Below, one piece after another: positions 1-8,569 of a DNA stretch of 64,000 nt. The DNA is from Maritimibacter sp. GTDB taxonomy: Bacteria > Pseudomonadota > Alphaproteobacteria > Rhodobacterales > Rhodobacteraceae. A model generated the notes under the pieces. That model saw nothing but the letters and a program-made list of their open reading frames with translations. It did not search any database and was not told where the DNA came from. The DNA lies in assembly GCA_002701395.1 (NCBI GenBank), contig NZVC01000008.1, positions 47,393 to 111,392 of the forward strand, given 5' to 3'. Numbering within the stretch: position 1 is the first letter of the stretch; each line of letters starts with the position of its first letter. The position numbers were made by a program, and so were the translations under genes.

Positions 1-1
1 C

Positions 2-595
2 TTCTTTTCCTGCGGCTATCAGCTTGGCTTCATCACGGCGCATTTCCCCGCGATGATCACCGAGATGTGCGCCGCGATCGACCCGTCCGGCGTTTTGGCC
101 TCGGTCGGGGTCGCGTCGACTTCGGCGCTGGGTGCGGTTGCGATCTCGGTCATCGGTCTGGCGAACATCGTGGGCACGCTGACTGCGGGGTGGCTGGGCA
201 ACCGGTTCCCCAAGAAATACCTGCTGGCGATGATTTACGCGTGCCGCACCGTTGCGGCGGGCCTGTTCATCCTGCTGCCGATCACCCCGGTGACGGTGAT
301 CGTTTTCTCTGTGGTGATGGGCGCGCTTTGGCTGGCGACGGTGCCGCTGACCAGCGGTTTGGTCGCGCAGATCTATGGGCTGCGCTACATGGGCACCCTG
401 TACGGGATCGTGTTTCTCAGCCACCAGATCGGGTCGTTCCTTGGCGTTTGGCTGGGGGGGCGGATGTACGACGCCTATGGCGACTATACTGCCGTCTGGT
501 GGATCGGTGTCGGCATCGGGGCGTTTAGCGCCATCGTGCACCTGCCCGTGAAGGAAGAGCCTCTTGCCCTGCGCAAACCGGCGCTGGCCGCCTGA
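2..595 (+). CDS. MFS transporter, C-terminal part (cut by window edge)
   Basis: The reading frame is open from base 2 with no start inside the window, so this is the 3' part of a longer gene. About 197 residues are visible, with at least four hydrophobic spans separated by short basic loops such as GNRFPKKY, typical of the second half of a 12-helix major facilitator. The loop followed by a long helix and the late GGRMYDAYG stretch resemble oxalate/formate or monocarboxylate-type MFS proteins, but the substrate cannot be read. It acts in the inner membrane. Its TGA directly abuts the stop of the convergent cyclodeaminase gene. Confidence 0.85.
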   Translation, partial: FFSCGYQLGFITAHFPAMITEMCAAIDPSGVLASVGVASTSALGAVAISVIGLANIVGTLTAGWLGNRFPKKYLLAMIYACRTVAAGLFILLPITPVTVIVFSVVMGALWLATVPLTSGLVAQIYGLRYMGTLYGIVFLSHQIGSFLGVWLGGRMYDAYGDYTAVWWIGVGIGAFSAIVHLPVKEEPLALRKPALAA

Positions 596-1513
596 TCAGG
601 CGGTCCAGGCGTCAAGGATGTAGCGGCTGGTCATAAGGTCCAGGTGCGCGCCGCCGCCGTTCTTGAATACGGTGATCTCGTCGTCGGCCCCCCGCGCGAA
701 ACGGCCCGAGCCGAGGTCGTAGTAATCCGCGACGATGTCGTCCGGGGTGATCACCCCGTCGGCCAGCGGGGTCTTCAGTTCGCCGATATGGCCCAGCGTG
801 GTGTCGCGGCTGTCGACGAAGATCCGGCCGCGCTGCATCACCGCGTCGTCGGCCTCGCGCATGTCGGGGCGATAGGCGCCGATCAGGTCGATGTGCTGGC
901 CGGGGCGCAGCCAGTCGCCCTTCAGAAGCGGTTCGGTGGACATCGTGGCGCAGGTCACGATGTCGGCCTGGGCAACGGCGGCGGGAAGGTCCGTGACCGC
1001 CTGTGTGTCGGGGTAGTCCGCCGCGAGGGCTTCGGCCCCCGCCGGGCTTCGGTTCCAGACGATAAAGCGCGCGTCGGGGAAGCCTGCGCCATAGGCCTCA
1101 CGCAGGCTGCGGCCCACGGCGCCCGCGCCGACGATCAGGATGGTCCGGCTTTCCGGACGGGCGAGTTTCAGCGCGCCCAGCAGGCTGTCGCCCGCAGTCT
1201 TCCACTTGGTCACAAGGTGGAAGTCGATGATCGCCTGCAGCAGGCCGTCGGTGTCCGCGTACAGCGACACGCCACCGTTTACCGTGCCCAGCCCCGCCGC
1301 CTTGTTGCCCGGAAAGATCGTGGCGGATTTCACCGCGATCCCCAGCCCGCTGATCCACGCGCTGCGGCTCAGCAGGGTGTCATCGCCGCGATAAAGAAAC
1401 GTGTCGTCCAGCGTGGCCTTCGGTAGGGCGTGACCGGCGACAAGGGCCACGGTCAGGGCGTGCCAGCTCATGCGGGCCTCTGCCTCGGCGAAGGGGATGA
1501 CAGGGACCGTCAT
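596..1513 (-). CDS. Ornithine cyclodeaminase / mu-crystallin family protein
   Basis: This 305-residue protein has the family layout: an N-terminal substrate lobe with VKSATIFPGN near residues 62-70, followed by a Rossmann NAD(P) fold with GAGAVG at 129-134. Family members include ornithine cyclodeaminase, alanine dehydrogenase, ketimine reductase and lysine cyclodeaminase. Sequence alone does not separate these, so the substrate is open. The start overlaps the stop of the upstream HAD gene in an ATGA, implying translational coupling. It ends a minus-strand run that begins near 5342. Confidence 0.87.
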   Translation of the reverse strand: MTVPVIPFAEAEARMSWHALTVALVAGHALPKATLDDTFLYRGDDTLLSRSAWISGLGIAVKSATIFPGNKAAGLGTVNGGVSLYADTDGLLQAIIDFHLVTKWKTAGDSLLGALKLARPESRTILIVGAGAVGRSLREAYGAGFPDARFIVWNRSPAGAEALAADYPDTQAVTDLPAAVAQADIVTCATMSTEPLLKGDWLRPGQHIDLIGAYRPDMREADDAVMQRGRIFVDSRDTTLGHIGELKTPLADGVITPDDIVADYYDLGSGRFARGADDEITVFKNGGGAHLDLMTSRYILDAWTA

Positions 1514-2136
1514 GCCGCCGCTTCTTCCGGGGTCAGAAGGCCTTCGGCCACCAGCCGGTCGGCAAAACCCTGCGGTTCCTCGAACAGGTGGACCTGCCAG
1601 CCCCGGGCGCGGGCGGCTTCGATGTTCTCGGGCCGGTCGTCGGCGAACAACAGCGCCTCGGGCGCGATGCCGGTGCCGGCCTCGACATGGGCGTAGATCT
1701 CGGGCTCGGGCTTGATGGTGCGCAACTCACCCGAGATGAAGCGGCGGTCGAACTCGGTCAGCACGGGATAGGCGGCATCGGCCAGCGCCAGCGTCGGGAT
1801 GCCGAAGTTCGACAAGGCGAAGGTCGGGATGCCCTTGGCCCGCAGCGCGCGCAGCAGCACGGCGCTGTGCGGGATATCGGGCTGCGCCATCTCGATCCAG
1901 TTGTCGTACCACGCGTGGATGTTGTCGGCGTGCGCCGGGTATTGCGCGGCGGTCTCGGCGACAAGATCGGCCAGATGCTCGCCCCGGTCGGACCGCAGGT
2001 TCATCTCTTCCAGCGGAACTTCGGCGAACAGCTTTTCGCGCGCCTCGCGGCCGATCCGGGCATCGTACCATGCCTCGGGGTTCCACTTGATCAGCACGTT
2101 TCCGAAATCGAAAACGACCGCTTCGATGCCTGCCAT
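1510..2136 (-). CDS. HAD-superfamily phosphatase, YihX-like
   Basis: The product is a 208-residue cytosolic HAD hydrolase. All four motifs are visible: nucleophile FDFGNVL near the N-terminus, SNFG in the middle (motif II), KPEPEIY (motif III lysine) and FADDRPENIEAA (motif IV acidic pair). The FDFGNV opening and absence of a large cap resemble the YihX glucose-1-phosphatase-like branch, but the substrate is inferred only. ATG at 2136 is chosen because GGAGAA precedes it at normal spacing. A GTG six codons upstream is possible. Its stop overlaps the next gene's start. Confidence 0.85.
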   Translation of the reverse strand: MAGIEAVVFDFGNVLIKWNPEAWYDARIGREAREKLFAEVPLEEMNLRSDRGEHLADLVAETAAQYPAHADNIHAWYDNWIEMAQPDIPHSAVLLRALRAKGIPTFALSNFGIPTLALADAAYPVLTEFDRRFISGELRTIKPEPEIYAHVEAGTGIAPEALLFADDRPENIEAARARGWQVHLFEEPQGFADRLVAEGLLTPEEAAA

Positions 2137-2193
2137 GACGTTCTCCGTGTTCACGCGTCCAAGTGGTAGCGGGCGGCGAACGGGTTGGAAAGG

Positions 2194-2631
2194 TCAGCGG
2201 CGCCGCAGCGCGTCTTCCAGCGCCTGAAGAAAGCGGGACCGGTCGGCCTTGCTGAACCCCTTGCCGGATCCCTGACGGAACGGGTCCGCGGCGCGCAGGT
2301 CGGTCATCAGGTCGCGCATGGCCAGCGCGTTGCCGATGTTGGTCGCGGTCAGCTGTTCGCCATTGGGCTTCAGCACCATCGCCCCAGCCGCAACGCAGCG
2401 GGCGGCCAACGGGATATCCGACGTCACCACGATGTCGCCAGCGGTGGCGCGGTCGGCGATCCACATGTCGGCGACGTCGGGGCCTTCGGGGACGAAAACC
2501 GTCTCTACCAAGGGGTTTTGAGACGGACGAAGCCCGCCATTCGCCACCTGGACGACAGGTTCGCGGTGGCGGGTCGCCACCTTCTCGATCTCCTGCTTTA
2601 CCGGGCAGGCATCCGCGTCGACATAAATCAT
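2194..2631 (-). CDS. YaiI/YqxD family protein (DUF188, PIN-like)
   Basis: The protein has 145 residues and opens with [12 protein letters not shown], the signature of the YaiI/YqxD (DUF188) family. It continues with conserved aspartates in DMWIAD and VVTSDIPLA, which form a PIN-like acidic cluster. Family members are widespread cytosolic proteins of unresolved function; a nuclease role is suggested only by the fold. The start overlaps the upstream glycosyltransferase stop by one base (TGATG), so the two are probably translationally coupled. The C-terminus is basic (DALRRR). Confidence 0.9.
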   Translation of the reverse strand: MIYVDADACPVKQEIEKVATRHREPVVQVANGGLRPSQNPLVETVFVPEGPDVADMWIADRATAGDIVVTSDIPLAARCVAAGAMVLKPNGEQLTATNIGNALAMRDLMTDLRAADPFRQGSGKGFSKADRSRFLQALEDALRRR

Positions 2632-3530
2632 CAGTGGGGTCCGTGGCGGACGATCAGGTCCGCGTCCATGAAGCTGCCAAAGCCAAAGTCGGCGGCCTTC
2701 AGGGCCAGCGCCTCGGTCTCGATATGCAGCTGATAGGGGGTTTCGGGGAAATCCGCGCCGGCGGCGATCACGTCGCGGCGGATCAGCAGGAAGGTGCCGC
2801 CGACGCAGGACAGCGGCTGGATCCCGCCGCCGGGCGCGGGCGAGTGGCGAAAGAAGCCGGTGGGCGGCTGGTACAGCCCGTCGCGCAGGAAACGCCGGAC
2901 CGACCGGTCGCTGGGCGCGCGGGTGTAGCGGAACGAGTTGCGGTCGAACACCGTGTCGTCGCCGTGCCGCAGGCAGTTCGCCGCAAGGATCGGCGCACTC
3001 CAGTCCAGCGCGCGGCGCAGGGCGTCGGGCGGAATCACCGCCATGTCGGCGTCGATGCACAGGACGAAGGCAGCGGGCGTGTCCATCGCTGCAGCCAGCA
3101 GGCGGTTGCGGCAGGCGGCGATGGCGGCGCGACGGGCGCGCTGCACACTCTTTTCTGTACGCGTTGCGCGAGCATGGCTGGCGCCGATGTCATGCTTGAT
3201 GAACCGGGTCGAGGCATAGCCCCGCGCGGCATCCAGCATGGCGCGGGCGGCGGCCTCGGTCCCGTCGGTCGAGTCGCCTTCCAGCACGATCCAGTGCAGC
3301 CGGTCCTTCGGATACTCCAGCGCTTCGATCAGCGCGGCATAGGCGGTCAGGCTGGCCTCGGCATCCTTGCACGGCGTGACGATGGCGACCTGCGGCAGGT
3401 CGGTAACCGCCCGCCGTTCCGGCAGCGGAAAGGCGGGCAGCGGGTGCGTGAACAGCGTGTGGCGCGGGTTGCGTTCCCGCGCGTCGGCAAAGCGGGCCCA
3501 GGCGGAGTGGATGTCCGCCCGGATCCCCAT
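2631..3530 (-). CDS. Glycosyltransferase, Anp1/GT2-like
   Basis: This 299-residue protein has a nucleotide-sugar transferase core starting at [14 protein letters not shown] (about residue 48) and a DxD-type metal site in [12 protein letters not shown] (about 158). It resembles the Anp1/GT62-like single-domain glycosyltransferases seen in proteobacteria. There is no transmembrane helix or signal peptide, so it probably works in the cytosol or on the inner membrane face. Donor and acceptor are unknown. It lies directly between fghA and yaiI with no intergenic space, so it is cotranscribed, but the neighbours do not explain its role. Confidence 0.75.
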   Translation of the reverse strand: MGIRADIHSAWARFADARERNPRHTLFTHPLPAFPLPERRAVTDLPQVAIVTPCKDAEASLTAYAALIEALEYPKDRLHWIVLEGDSTDGTEAAARAMLDAARGYASTRFIKHDIGASHARATRTEKSVQRARRAAIAACRNRLLAAAMDTPAAFVLCIDADMAVIPPDALRRALDWSAPILAANCLRHGDDTVFDRNSFRYTRAPSDRSVRRFLRDGLYQPPTGFFRHSPAPGGGIQPLSCVGGTFLLIRRDVIAAGADFPETPYQLHIETEALALKAADFGFGSFMDADLIVRHGPH

Positions 3531-4361
3531 TCAGCCCAGCAGTTCTTCGGCGTGGAACGCGACGTGGTCGGCCATGAAGGTCGAGACGAAGAAATAGCTG
3601 TGGTCATAGCCCGGTTGCATCCGGAACACCGCCTGCTGCCGCTTGGTTGCGATGGCGGAGGCCAGCGTCTCGGGTTTCAGAAGGTCAAGGAACTGGTCCT
3701 TGGTGCCGGTGTCGATCAGCATCGGGCCGTCAAAGCCGGTTTCGGCCATCAGCAGGCTGGCGTCATGCGCCGCCCACTGGCCGCTGTCTTCGCCAAGATA
3801 CGCCGTCAGCTGCTTCTGGCCCCAGTCGCTTTGCGTCGGGTTGCAGATCGGCGAAAAGGCGGACACCGAACGGAACCGGCCTTTCAGCCGCATCGCCATC
3901 GTCAGCGCGCCGTGGCCGCCCATCGAGTGGCCGGTGATGCCCTGACGGTCGGGGTCCAGCGGGAATTCCCCGAACAGAAGCTGCGGCAGTTCGTCGGTGA
4001 TGTAGTCCCACATGCGGAAATGCGGGTCCCACGGCGCCTGCGTGGCGTTCACGTAGAACCCCGCGCCCTGACCAAGGTCATAGGCGTCGTCATCCGCCAC
4101 GCCTTCACCGCGCGGCGAGGTGTCGGGGAACACCAGCGCGATGCCGGCCTCGGCGGCCCACGCCTGCGCGCCCGCTTTGGTCATCGCGTTCTCGTGGGTG
4201 CAGGTCAGGCCTGACAGATACCACAACACCGGAACGTCGCCGTCCTTCGCCTGCGGCGGCAGGAACAGCCCGAAGGTCATGTCGCAGGAGGTGCTGGTGG
4301 CAGTGTGGGTATAGACACCCTGTACGCCCCCGAAGCAGGCGTTCTCAGATTTCGTTTCCAT
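3531..4361 (-). CDS. fghA: S-formylglutathione hydrolase
   Basis: The 276-residue alpha/beta hydrolase matches the family along its length. It has the oxyanion-loop region LSGLTCTHEN (about 50-59), the nucleophile elbow GHSMGG with Ser146, an Asp in DTGTKDQF and the late His in GYDHSYFF. It hydrolyses S-formylglutathione to formate and glutathione in formaldehyde detoxification. The usual partners, glutathione-dependent formaldehyde dehydrogenase (adhC) and gfa, are not adjacent. Its stop abuts the start of the glycosyltransferase gene, and the AEC transporter lies 42 bp upstream on the same strand. Confidence 0.95.
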   Translation of the reverse strand: METKSENACFGGVQGVYTHTATSTSCDMTFGLFLPPQAKDGDVPVLWYLSGLTCTHENAMTKAGAQAWAAEAGIALVFPDTSPRGEGVADDDAYDLGQGAGFYVNATQAPWDPHFRMWDYITDELPQLLFGEFPLDPDRQGITGHSMGGHGALTMAMRLKGRFRSVSAFSPICNPTQSDWGQKQLTAYLGEDSGQWAAHDASLLMAETGFDGPMLIDTGTKDQFLDLLKPETLASAIATKRQQAVFRMQPGYDHSYFFVSTFMADHVAFHAEELLG

Positions 4362-4403
4362 AGGACTCTCCGCTTGGCTGCTGCCTTTTTGGTTGCGGTC
4401 TGG

Positions 4404-5342
4404 CTACTGGAAGGCGGTGAATTGGGCAAGCCACGCAAGGACAAGCGAAACGGTGACGATCGACGCGGCGGTCGAGATCAGGATCGTCGCCGACACGCGG
4501 TGCGGCGCAACCCCGTAGTACTGCGCGACCATGTAGATATTGCCCGCCGTCGGCAGCGCCGCCGAGGCGATCATGACGGCGGCGGCATAGGGCTCGACCG
4601 GCCAGATCACGATGGCGGCCAGCGCCACGAAGGCAGGATGGATCACCAGTTTGCCAAAGGACAGCCACGCGGCGACCGAAAGGCGTTCGGCCGACTTGCT
4701 GGCCAGCGAGGCGCCGATGGCGAACAGTGCGCCGGGCGTCGCGGCGTTGCCCAACAGCGTCAGGAATTCGTTCGCCGGGGTCGGTATCGAGATTTCCAGC
4801 GCCGAGACGCTGAAGCCCGCGAAGATCGACACCAGCATCGGGTTGCTGACAAGCCCAACGGCCACCGTCCGGAACACGCGGGGCGACAACCGTTCCCGGC
4901 TGCCGGTGATCAGGATCACGATCAGCGACCCGAAAACGCCAAGGTCCACCGCCAGCATCATCATGATGTAGCCGACGGCCGCGTCTCCCATCAGCAGCGC
5001 CAGCATCGGGATGCCAAGAAAGCCGATGTTGCCGATCGCGGCGCACTGCGCCTCGACCGCCGCTTCCGCGATCGGCACCTTGCGCCACATCGCCACCGCG
5101 GTGAACACCGCATAAGCGGCACCGGTCGCGGCAAGGTAGACCAGCATGAACCGCCCGTCGAAAACCTCGCCGAAGCTGAGGTTGGCGGAAAAGCGGAACA
5201 GCATCGCGGACAGGGCGAAAAAGAAGACGAACCGGGTCAGCGCGTTCGCCGCGCCCTCGGAAAAGAACTTCGAAGCCGCTGCGGCGTATCCGACGCCGAT
5301 CAGCAGGAAGAAGGGTAACGTCTTCAGGAAAATCTCGACCAT
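4404..5342 (-). CDS. AEC (auxin efflux carrier) family transporter
   Basis: The 312-residue protein is almost entirely hydrophobic, with about ten predicted membrane spans in two repeats of five. This is the standard size and layout of bacterial AEC/BASS-fold transporters. The polar half-helix region GNIGFLGIPML and the matching SAALPTAGNIYM in the second repeat are typical of the family's crossover sites. Bacterial members move malate, malonate and other organic anions, but the substrate here is unknown. It appears to open the minus-strand run ending at 596. Confidence 0.88.
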   Translation of the reverse strand: MVEIFLKTLPFFLLIGVGYAAAASKFFSEGAANALTRFVFFFALSAMLFRFSANLSFGEVFDGRFMLVYLAATGAAYAVFTAVAMWRKVPIAEAAVEAQCAAIGNIGFLGIPMLALLMGDAAVGYIMMMLAVDLGVFGSLIVILITGSRERLSPRVFRTVAVGLVSNPMLVSIFAGFSVSALEISIPTPANEFLTLLGNAATPGALFAIGASLASKSAERLSVAAWLSFGKLVIHPAFVALAAIVIWPVEPYAAAVMIASAALPTAGNIYMVAQYYGVAPHRVSATILISTAASIVTVSLVLAWLAQFTAFQ

Positions 5343-5416
5343 GAACCCGCATTAGCAGCTTGTCCGTTCGGCCGGAATGGGGCTCGACCGTTTTTGCGAA
5401 CCCAGCCCTTCGCCGC

Positions 5417-6391
5417 CTAGCCGCTGCCGATCAGTACCCCTGCCGCGAAGACCAACGCGCCGCCCAGCACCACCTGAAACGCCGCGCGCAGAAACGGTGT
5501 CTGCATGTACCGTTTCTGGATCCATGCGATGGCCCACAATTCGACGAAGACGACGATGGTGGCGACGATGGTGGCGGTCCAGAAATGCGGAATCAGGTAG
5601 GGCAACGCGTGGCCCAAACCGCCCAGCGTGGTCATGACACCGGCGGCGATCCCGCGCTTCAGCGGCGAGCCACGGCCCGACAGTTCGCCGTCGTCGGACG
5701 CCGCTTCGGTGAAGCCCATCGAGATGCCCGCGCCAACAGAGGCGGCAAGACCGACAAGGAATGTCGTCCACGTATCCTGTGTTGCGAAGGCCGTCGCGAA
5801 GATCGGCGCAAGGGTCGACACCGACCCGTCCATCAACCCGGCCAGCCCCGGCTGCACCCAAGTCAGCACGAATTGCCGGTGCGAGGCGCGGCTTTCCTCG
5901 TCACGGGTGTCGCCGTCCAGATGCTCGGCGACCAGTTCGTCGGCGCGTTTCTCGTGCTGCGCCTCGGCGGCGGCAAGATCGCCCAGCAGGCTGCGTGTCT
6001 CGGCGTCCTGCACGCGGGCGGCGGCGGTGCGATAGAACTGTTCGGCCTGCCGTTCCATCGCCTCGGCCTCGTCACGGATACGCTCGATCGGCAGGTTTTC
6101 GACCAGCCAAACGGGCCGCCGGGCGTAGTAGCCCGCGACATGCTCGCGCCGGATCAGCGGGATCACGTCGCCGAAGCGCGTGCGGTGCAGGTCGATCAGC
6201 CTGCGGCGGTGGCCATCTTCCTCGTCCGCCATGCCGTCGAACACGGCGGCGCTTGCCGGGAACTCGGCCCGCAGCCGTTCGGCGTACTGGCGGTAGATGC
6301 GCGCGTCGTCCTCTTCCGACGAAATCGCAAGCGCAAGGATCTCTTGCTCGGACAGATCGCGGAACCGGCGGCGGCCAAAGGCTGGAAACAT
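5417..6391 (-). CDS. mbfA: Membrane-bound ferritin MbfA (erythrin-VIT1 fusion)
   Basis: The 324-residue protein fuses an N-terminal ferritin-like diiron domain (residues about 10-165) to a C-terminal VIT1/CCC1-type membrane domain with about five helices. Iron-ligand candidates are Glu26/27, Glu57/58 with His61, Glu108-113, and Glu143 with His146, matching the E..ExxH..E..ExxH layout. Known MbfA proteins export iron and protect against iron and peroxide stress at the inner membrane. ATG 6391 (MFPAFGRRRF) fits family N-termini better than ATG 6403, which would lie only 4 bp from the palindromic operator. Iron control through Irr is expected. Confidence 0.93.
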   Translation of the reverse strand: MFPAFGRRRFRDLSEQEILALAISSEEDDARIYRQYAERLRAEFPASAAVFDGMADEEDGHRRRLIDLHRTRFGDVIPLIRREHVAGYYARRPVWLVENLPIERIRDEAEAMERQAEQFYRTAAARVQDAETRSLLGDLAAAEAQHEKRADELVAEHLDGDTRDEESRASHRQFVLTWVQPGLAGLMDGSVSTLAPIFATAFATQDTWTTFLVGLAASVGAGISMGFTEAASDDGELSGRGSPLKRGIAAGVMTTLGGLGHALPYLIPHFWTATIVATIVVFVELWAIAWIQKRYMQTPFLRAAFQVVLGGALVFAAGVLIGSG

Positions 6392-6406
6392 GACTGCACC
6401 CATGAA

Positions 6407-6421
6407 TTAGAATGATTCTAA
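6407..6421 (-). promoter_or_regulatory. Iron control element (Irr/ICE-like box) of mbfA
   Basis: TTAGAATGATTCTAA is a perfect 7-1-7 inverted repeat lying 16 bp upstream of the mbfA start. It resembles the AT-rich TTTAGAA/TTCTAAA iron control element bound by Irr in Rhizobiales and Rhodobacterales, where mbfA is an established Irr target. The position close to the start is typical of a repressor site over the transcription start. Site identity is inference from pattern and context. Confidence 0.8.
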
Positions 6422-6483
6422 GGTAGACACTTCCGCGCCATATGCAAGAGGCAGCAGGCCGCCGTTCCCCGCGGTCGTTGTTG

Positions 6484-6514
6484 CCCGAACTGAACCGTCC
6501 GGTTTATGTTCGGG
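6484..6514. promoter_or_regulatory. Candidate TetR autoregulatory operator
   Basis: The outer arms CCCGAAC (6484-6490) and GTTCGGG (6508-6514) are perfect inverted repeats, with a second nested repeat AACCG-TC-CGGTT between them. The site ends 22 bp before the tetR start in the mbfA-tetR divergent gap. This is the usual place and length for a TetR operator. It may control tetR, and perhaps transcription toward mbfA. Confidence 0.5.
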
Positions 6515-6536
6515 AAAGCCACTGTACGGGGAAGAC

Positions 6537-7157
6537 ATGACCGCCGGGACGGGTGCCATCAAGCAGGGACGCAAGTTCGACCAAGTGGTCGAGGGCGCCC
6601 GCGAAATCTTCCTGAGCGCAGGCTTCGAAGGGGCGAGCGTCGACGACATCGCTCGTGCCGCACAGGTGTCGAAGGCGACGCTGTACAGCTACTTTCCCGA
6701 CAAGCGGCGCCTGTTCATGGAAGTGGCGCAGCGCGAATGCCAGCGACAGGCCGAGGCCGCGATCGCGCGCATCCAGATGGCGGGACCGGCCAGCGACGTT
6801 CTGTACGAAGCGGCCACCGAGATGACCGGCTTTTTCCTGTCCGAGTTCGGGCGCCAGACTTACCGCATCGCCGTGTCCGAGGCCGAACGCTTTCCTGAGC
6901 TGGGACGCGCGTTCTTCGCCTCGGGTCCCACGCAGGCGCGCAATGCGCTGGTCAGTTATCTTGGCGACCGGATCGACGCTGGCGAGCTTGAGATCGACGA
7001 CGTCGCCTTCGCCGCCGAGCAGTTCATCGAACTGTGCAAGGCCGGGCTGCACATCGAATGGGTGATGGGCATCCGCGAAGAGTTCACCCAAGACGAGGTC
7101 AGCCGGGTGATCCGCGGCGCGGTCGAGATGTTTCTGGCCCGTTACGGTCGCCGCTAG
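6537..7157 (+). CDS. TetR/AcrR family transcriptional regulator
   Basis: The 206-residue protein has the N-terminal TetR helix-turn-helix (about residues 34-56), with VDDIARAAQVSKATLYSYF followed by PDKRRLF. The C-terminal ligand domain resembles the AcrR type that starts with a conserved FLSEFGRQ helix. The ligand is unknown. No efflux or enzyme gene follows on the same strand, so targets other than itself are unclear. It is divergent from mbfA, with a large palindrome between them. Its stop overlaps the convergent NYN gene's stop by four bases. Confidence 0.92.
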   Translation: MTAGTGAIKQGRKFDQVVEGAREIFLSAGFEGASVDDIARAAQVSKATLYSYFPDKRRLFMEVAQRECQRQAEAAIARIQMAGPASDVLYEAATEMTGFFLSEFGRQTYRIAVSEAERFPELGRAFFASGPTQARNALVSYLGDRIDAGELEIDDVAFAAEQFIELCKAGLHIEWVMGIREEFTQDEVSRVIRGAVEMFLARYGRR

Positions 7158-7864
7158 TCGAGCCGCCGTACCTGAAGCTGGTTGCCGGTCTTCCGGGTCT
7201 CGAAGCGTTTCAGCCCCTCGACAAGGTCCGACAGCTTGCGCTTGCCATAGGTCCGGGTGTCGAAGTCCGGGTTGTCGGCGGTGATGTACTGGCCGATCTG
7301 CCCCAGCGCATACCATTCGTCATCCTGCTGGATCTTGTCCATCGCGCGCAGGATCAGCGGGATCGCCTGCGTCGGCTGCTGCTTGCCCGGGGCGGGCGGC
7401 GCGCCCTTCTCGGGCTCCGGCTCGTCCATGATGTTCTCGATCAGCACGAAGCGGTTGCAGACGTTGCGCAGGCTTTCGGGGGCCTTGCCCTCGCCGATGC
7501 CGATCACGTCCAGACCCTGTTCGCGAATCCGGTTCGCCAGCGCGGTAAAGTCACTGTCCGACGACACCAGAACGAACCCGTCGAACCGGCCCGTGTGCAG
7601 GATGTCCATCGCGTCGATCACCAGACCGATGTCGCTGGCGTTCTTGCCCACGGTGTTGGCGGTTTCCTGATGCGCGACCATGCCCAGCGTGCGGACTTCC
7701 TTGGCCCATGCCGACAGGCGGCCCGACGACCAGTCGCCATACACCCGGCGCAACGCGGGTTCGCCGAAGGTGGTGATTTCCTTCAGGATCGGCGCAGCGA
7801 ACTTCGCGGGGATGTTGTCGGCGTCGATCAGGACGGCATAGAGCGGGCGGTCGCGGTCGGCCAT
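7154..7864 (-). CDS. NYN-domain RNase-like protein with C-terminal LOTUS/OST-HTH domain
   Basis: The 236-residue product starts with a NYN (LabA-like, PIN-fold) domain: LIDADNIPAKF at about 11-21, an acidic DIGLVIDAMD in the middle, and SSDSDF around 115. These supply the metal-binding aspartates of the fold. The last ~75 residues, from PLILRAMDKI, look like an OST-HTH/LOTUS winged helix that binds RNA or partners. Such proteins are predicted cytosolic RNases, but function is not established for this type. ATG 7864 is followed directly by the domain and preceded by a purine-rich GGAGG-like stretch. Confidence 0.88.
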   Translation of the reverse strand: MADRDRPLYAVLIDADNIPAKFAAPILKEITTFGEPALRRVYGDWSSGRLSAWAKEVRTLGMVAHQETANTVGKNASDIGLVIDAMDILHTGRFDGFVLVSSDSDFTALANRIREQGLDVIGIGEGKAPESLRNVCNRFVLIENIMDEPEPEKGAPPAPGKQQPTQAIPLILRAMDKIQQDDEWYALGQIGQYITADNPDFDTRTYGKRKLSDLVEGLKRFETRKTGNQLQVRRLD

Positions 7865-7949
7865 CTGGGCCTCCTTTTGGGTCTGCACCATCGGCGGACC
7901 CATGACACAGCACCGGCCCGATGGGAAGGGCGGCGCGGTCGGTGGGAAA

Positions 7950-7976
7950 GGTGCGCGACGCGGCGCGCCGCACACC
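7950..7976 (-). terminator. Possible terminator of the peroxiredoxin gene
   Basis: On the minus strand GGTGTGCG and CGCGCACC can pair, with one G-U, around a GC-rich inner palindrome, followed by TTT. It lies 18 bp past the peroxiredoxin stop and before the NYN start. The short T tract makes it weak. Confidence 0.35.
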
Positions 7977-7994
7977 TTCGGTGGGATGTCGGGA

Positions 7995-8486
7995 TTACAG
8001 TGCCTCGAGCACCGCTTCGCCAGACGAGATCTGGCATTCGCCCGGATTCGGCTCGGCGCCGACGTGGGTGATCTTGCCGTTCTCGACGACGCAGACATAC
8101 CGTTTGGACCGACCGTACAGCCCGGCGGGGGGTGCGGTGAAATCCTGCCCCAGCGCCTTTGTCACCTCGCCGCCGGCGTCGGCCAGCATAGAGATCTCGG
8201 CATCGTCGGCGCCCAGCTGGGTGCCCCACGCCGACAGGGTGAACGGGTCGTTCACCGACAGGCAGATCACCTCGTCCACGCCCTTGCCGCGAATGTCTTC
8301 GGCGGTGCGCACGAAGCTTGGCATGTGCGCGGTCGAGCACACGCCGGTAAACGCGCCGGGCAGCGCGAAGATCACCACCTTGCGGCCTTCAAGCTTCTCT
8401 CCCAGTTCGACCGGGGTCGGTCGCCCGTCTGCGTCCAATGTCAGGACCGTTCCGCCCGGAAACGTGTCGCCCACTTCGAGTGCCAT
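7995..8486 (-). CDS. Peroxiredoxin, Prx5 type
   Basis: The 163-residue protein carries the Prx5 active site PGAFTGVCSTAHMPSF, with peroxidatic Cys50 and Thr47, and an arginine in GLYGRSKRY about residue 127. It reduces hydroperoxides in the cytosol using thiol reductants (glutaredoxin or thioredoxin in related proteins). Later cysteines in RYVCVV and GECQIS could act in resolution. ATG 8486 is chosen because AGGGAAGG sits nine bases upstream. The in-frame ATG at 8495 would have no spacing from that ribosome site. The divergent neighbour is a ferredoxin reductase. Confidence 0.93.
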   Translation of the reverse strand: MALEVGDTFPGGTVLTLDADGRPTPVELGEKLEGRKVVIFALPGAFTGVCSTAHMPSFVRTAEDIRGKGVDEVICLSVNDPFTLSAWGTQLGADDAEISMLADAGGEVTKALGQDFTAPPAGLYGRSKRYVCVVENGKITHVGAEPNPGECQISSGEAVLEAL

Positions 8487-8569
8487 TCTCGGCATCCTTC
8501 CCTGATTGCCATTCGTCTGGCCGAAGATATAGGAATGTGCCGGCAAGCGACAGTTCCGGGAGAAGATGG

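Noticed and set aside
2634..4214. 526-residue plus-strand open frame
   Set aside because: It runs opposite to the glycosyltransferase and fghA genes, which have clear active-site motifs. It shows no domain of its own.
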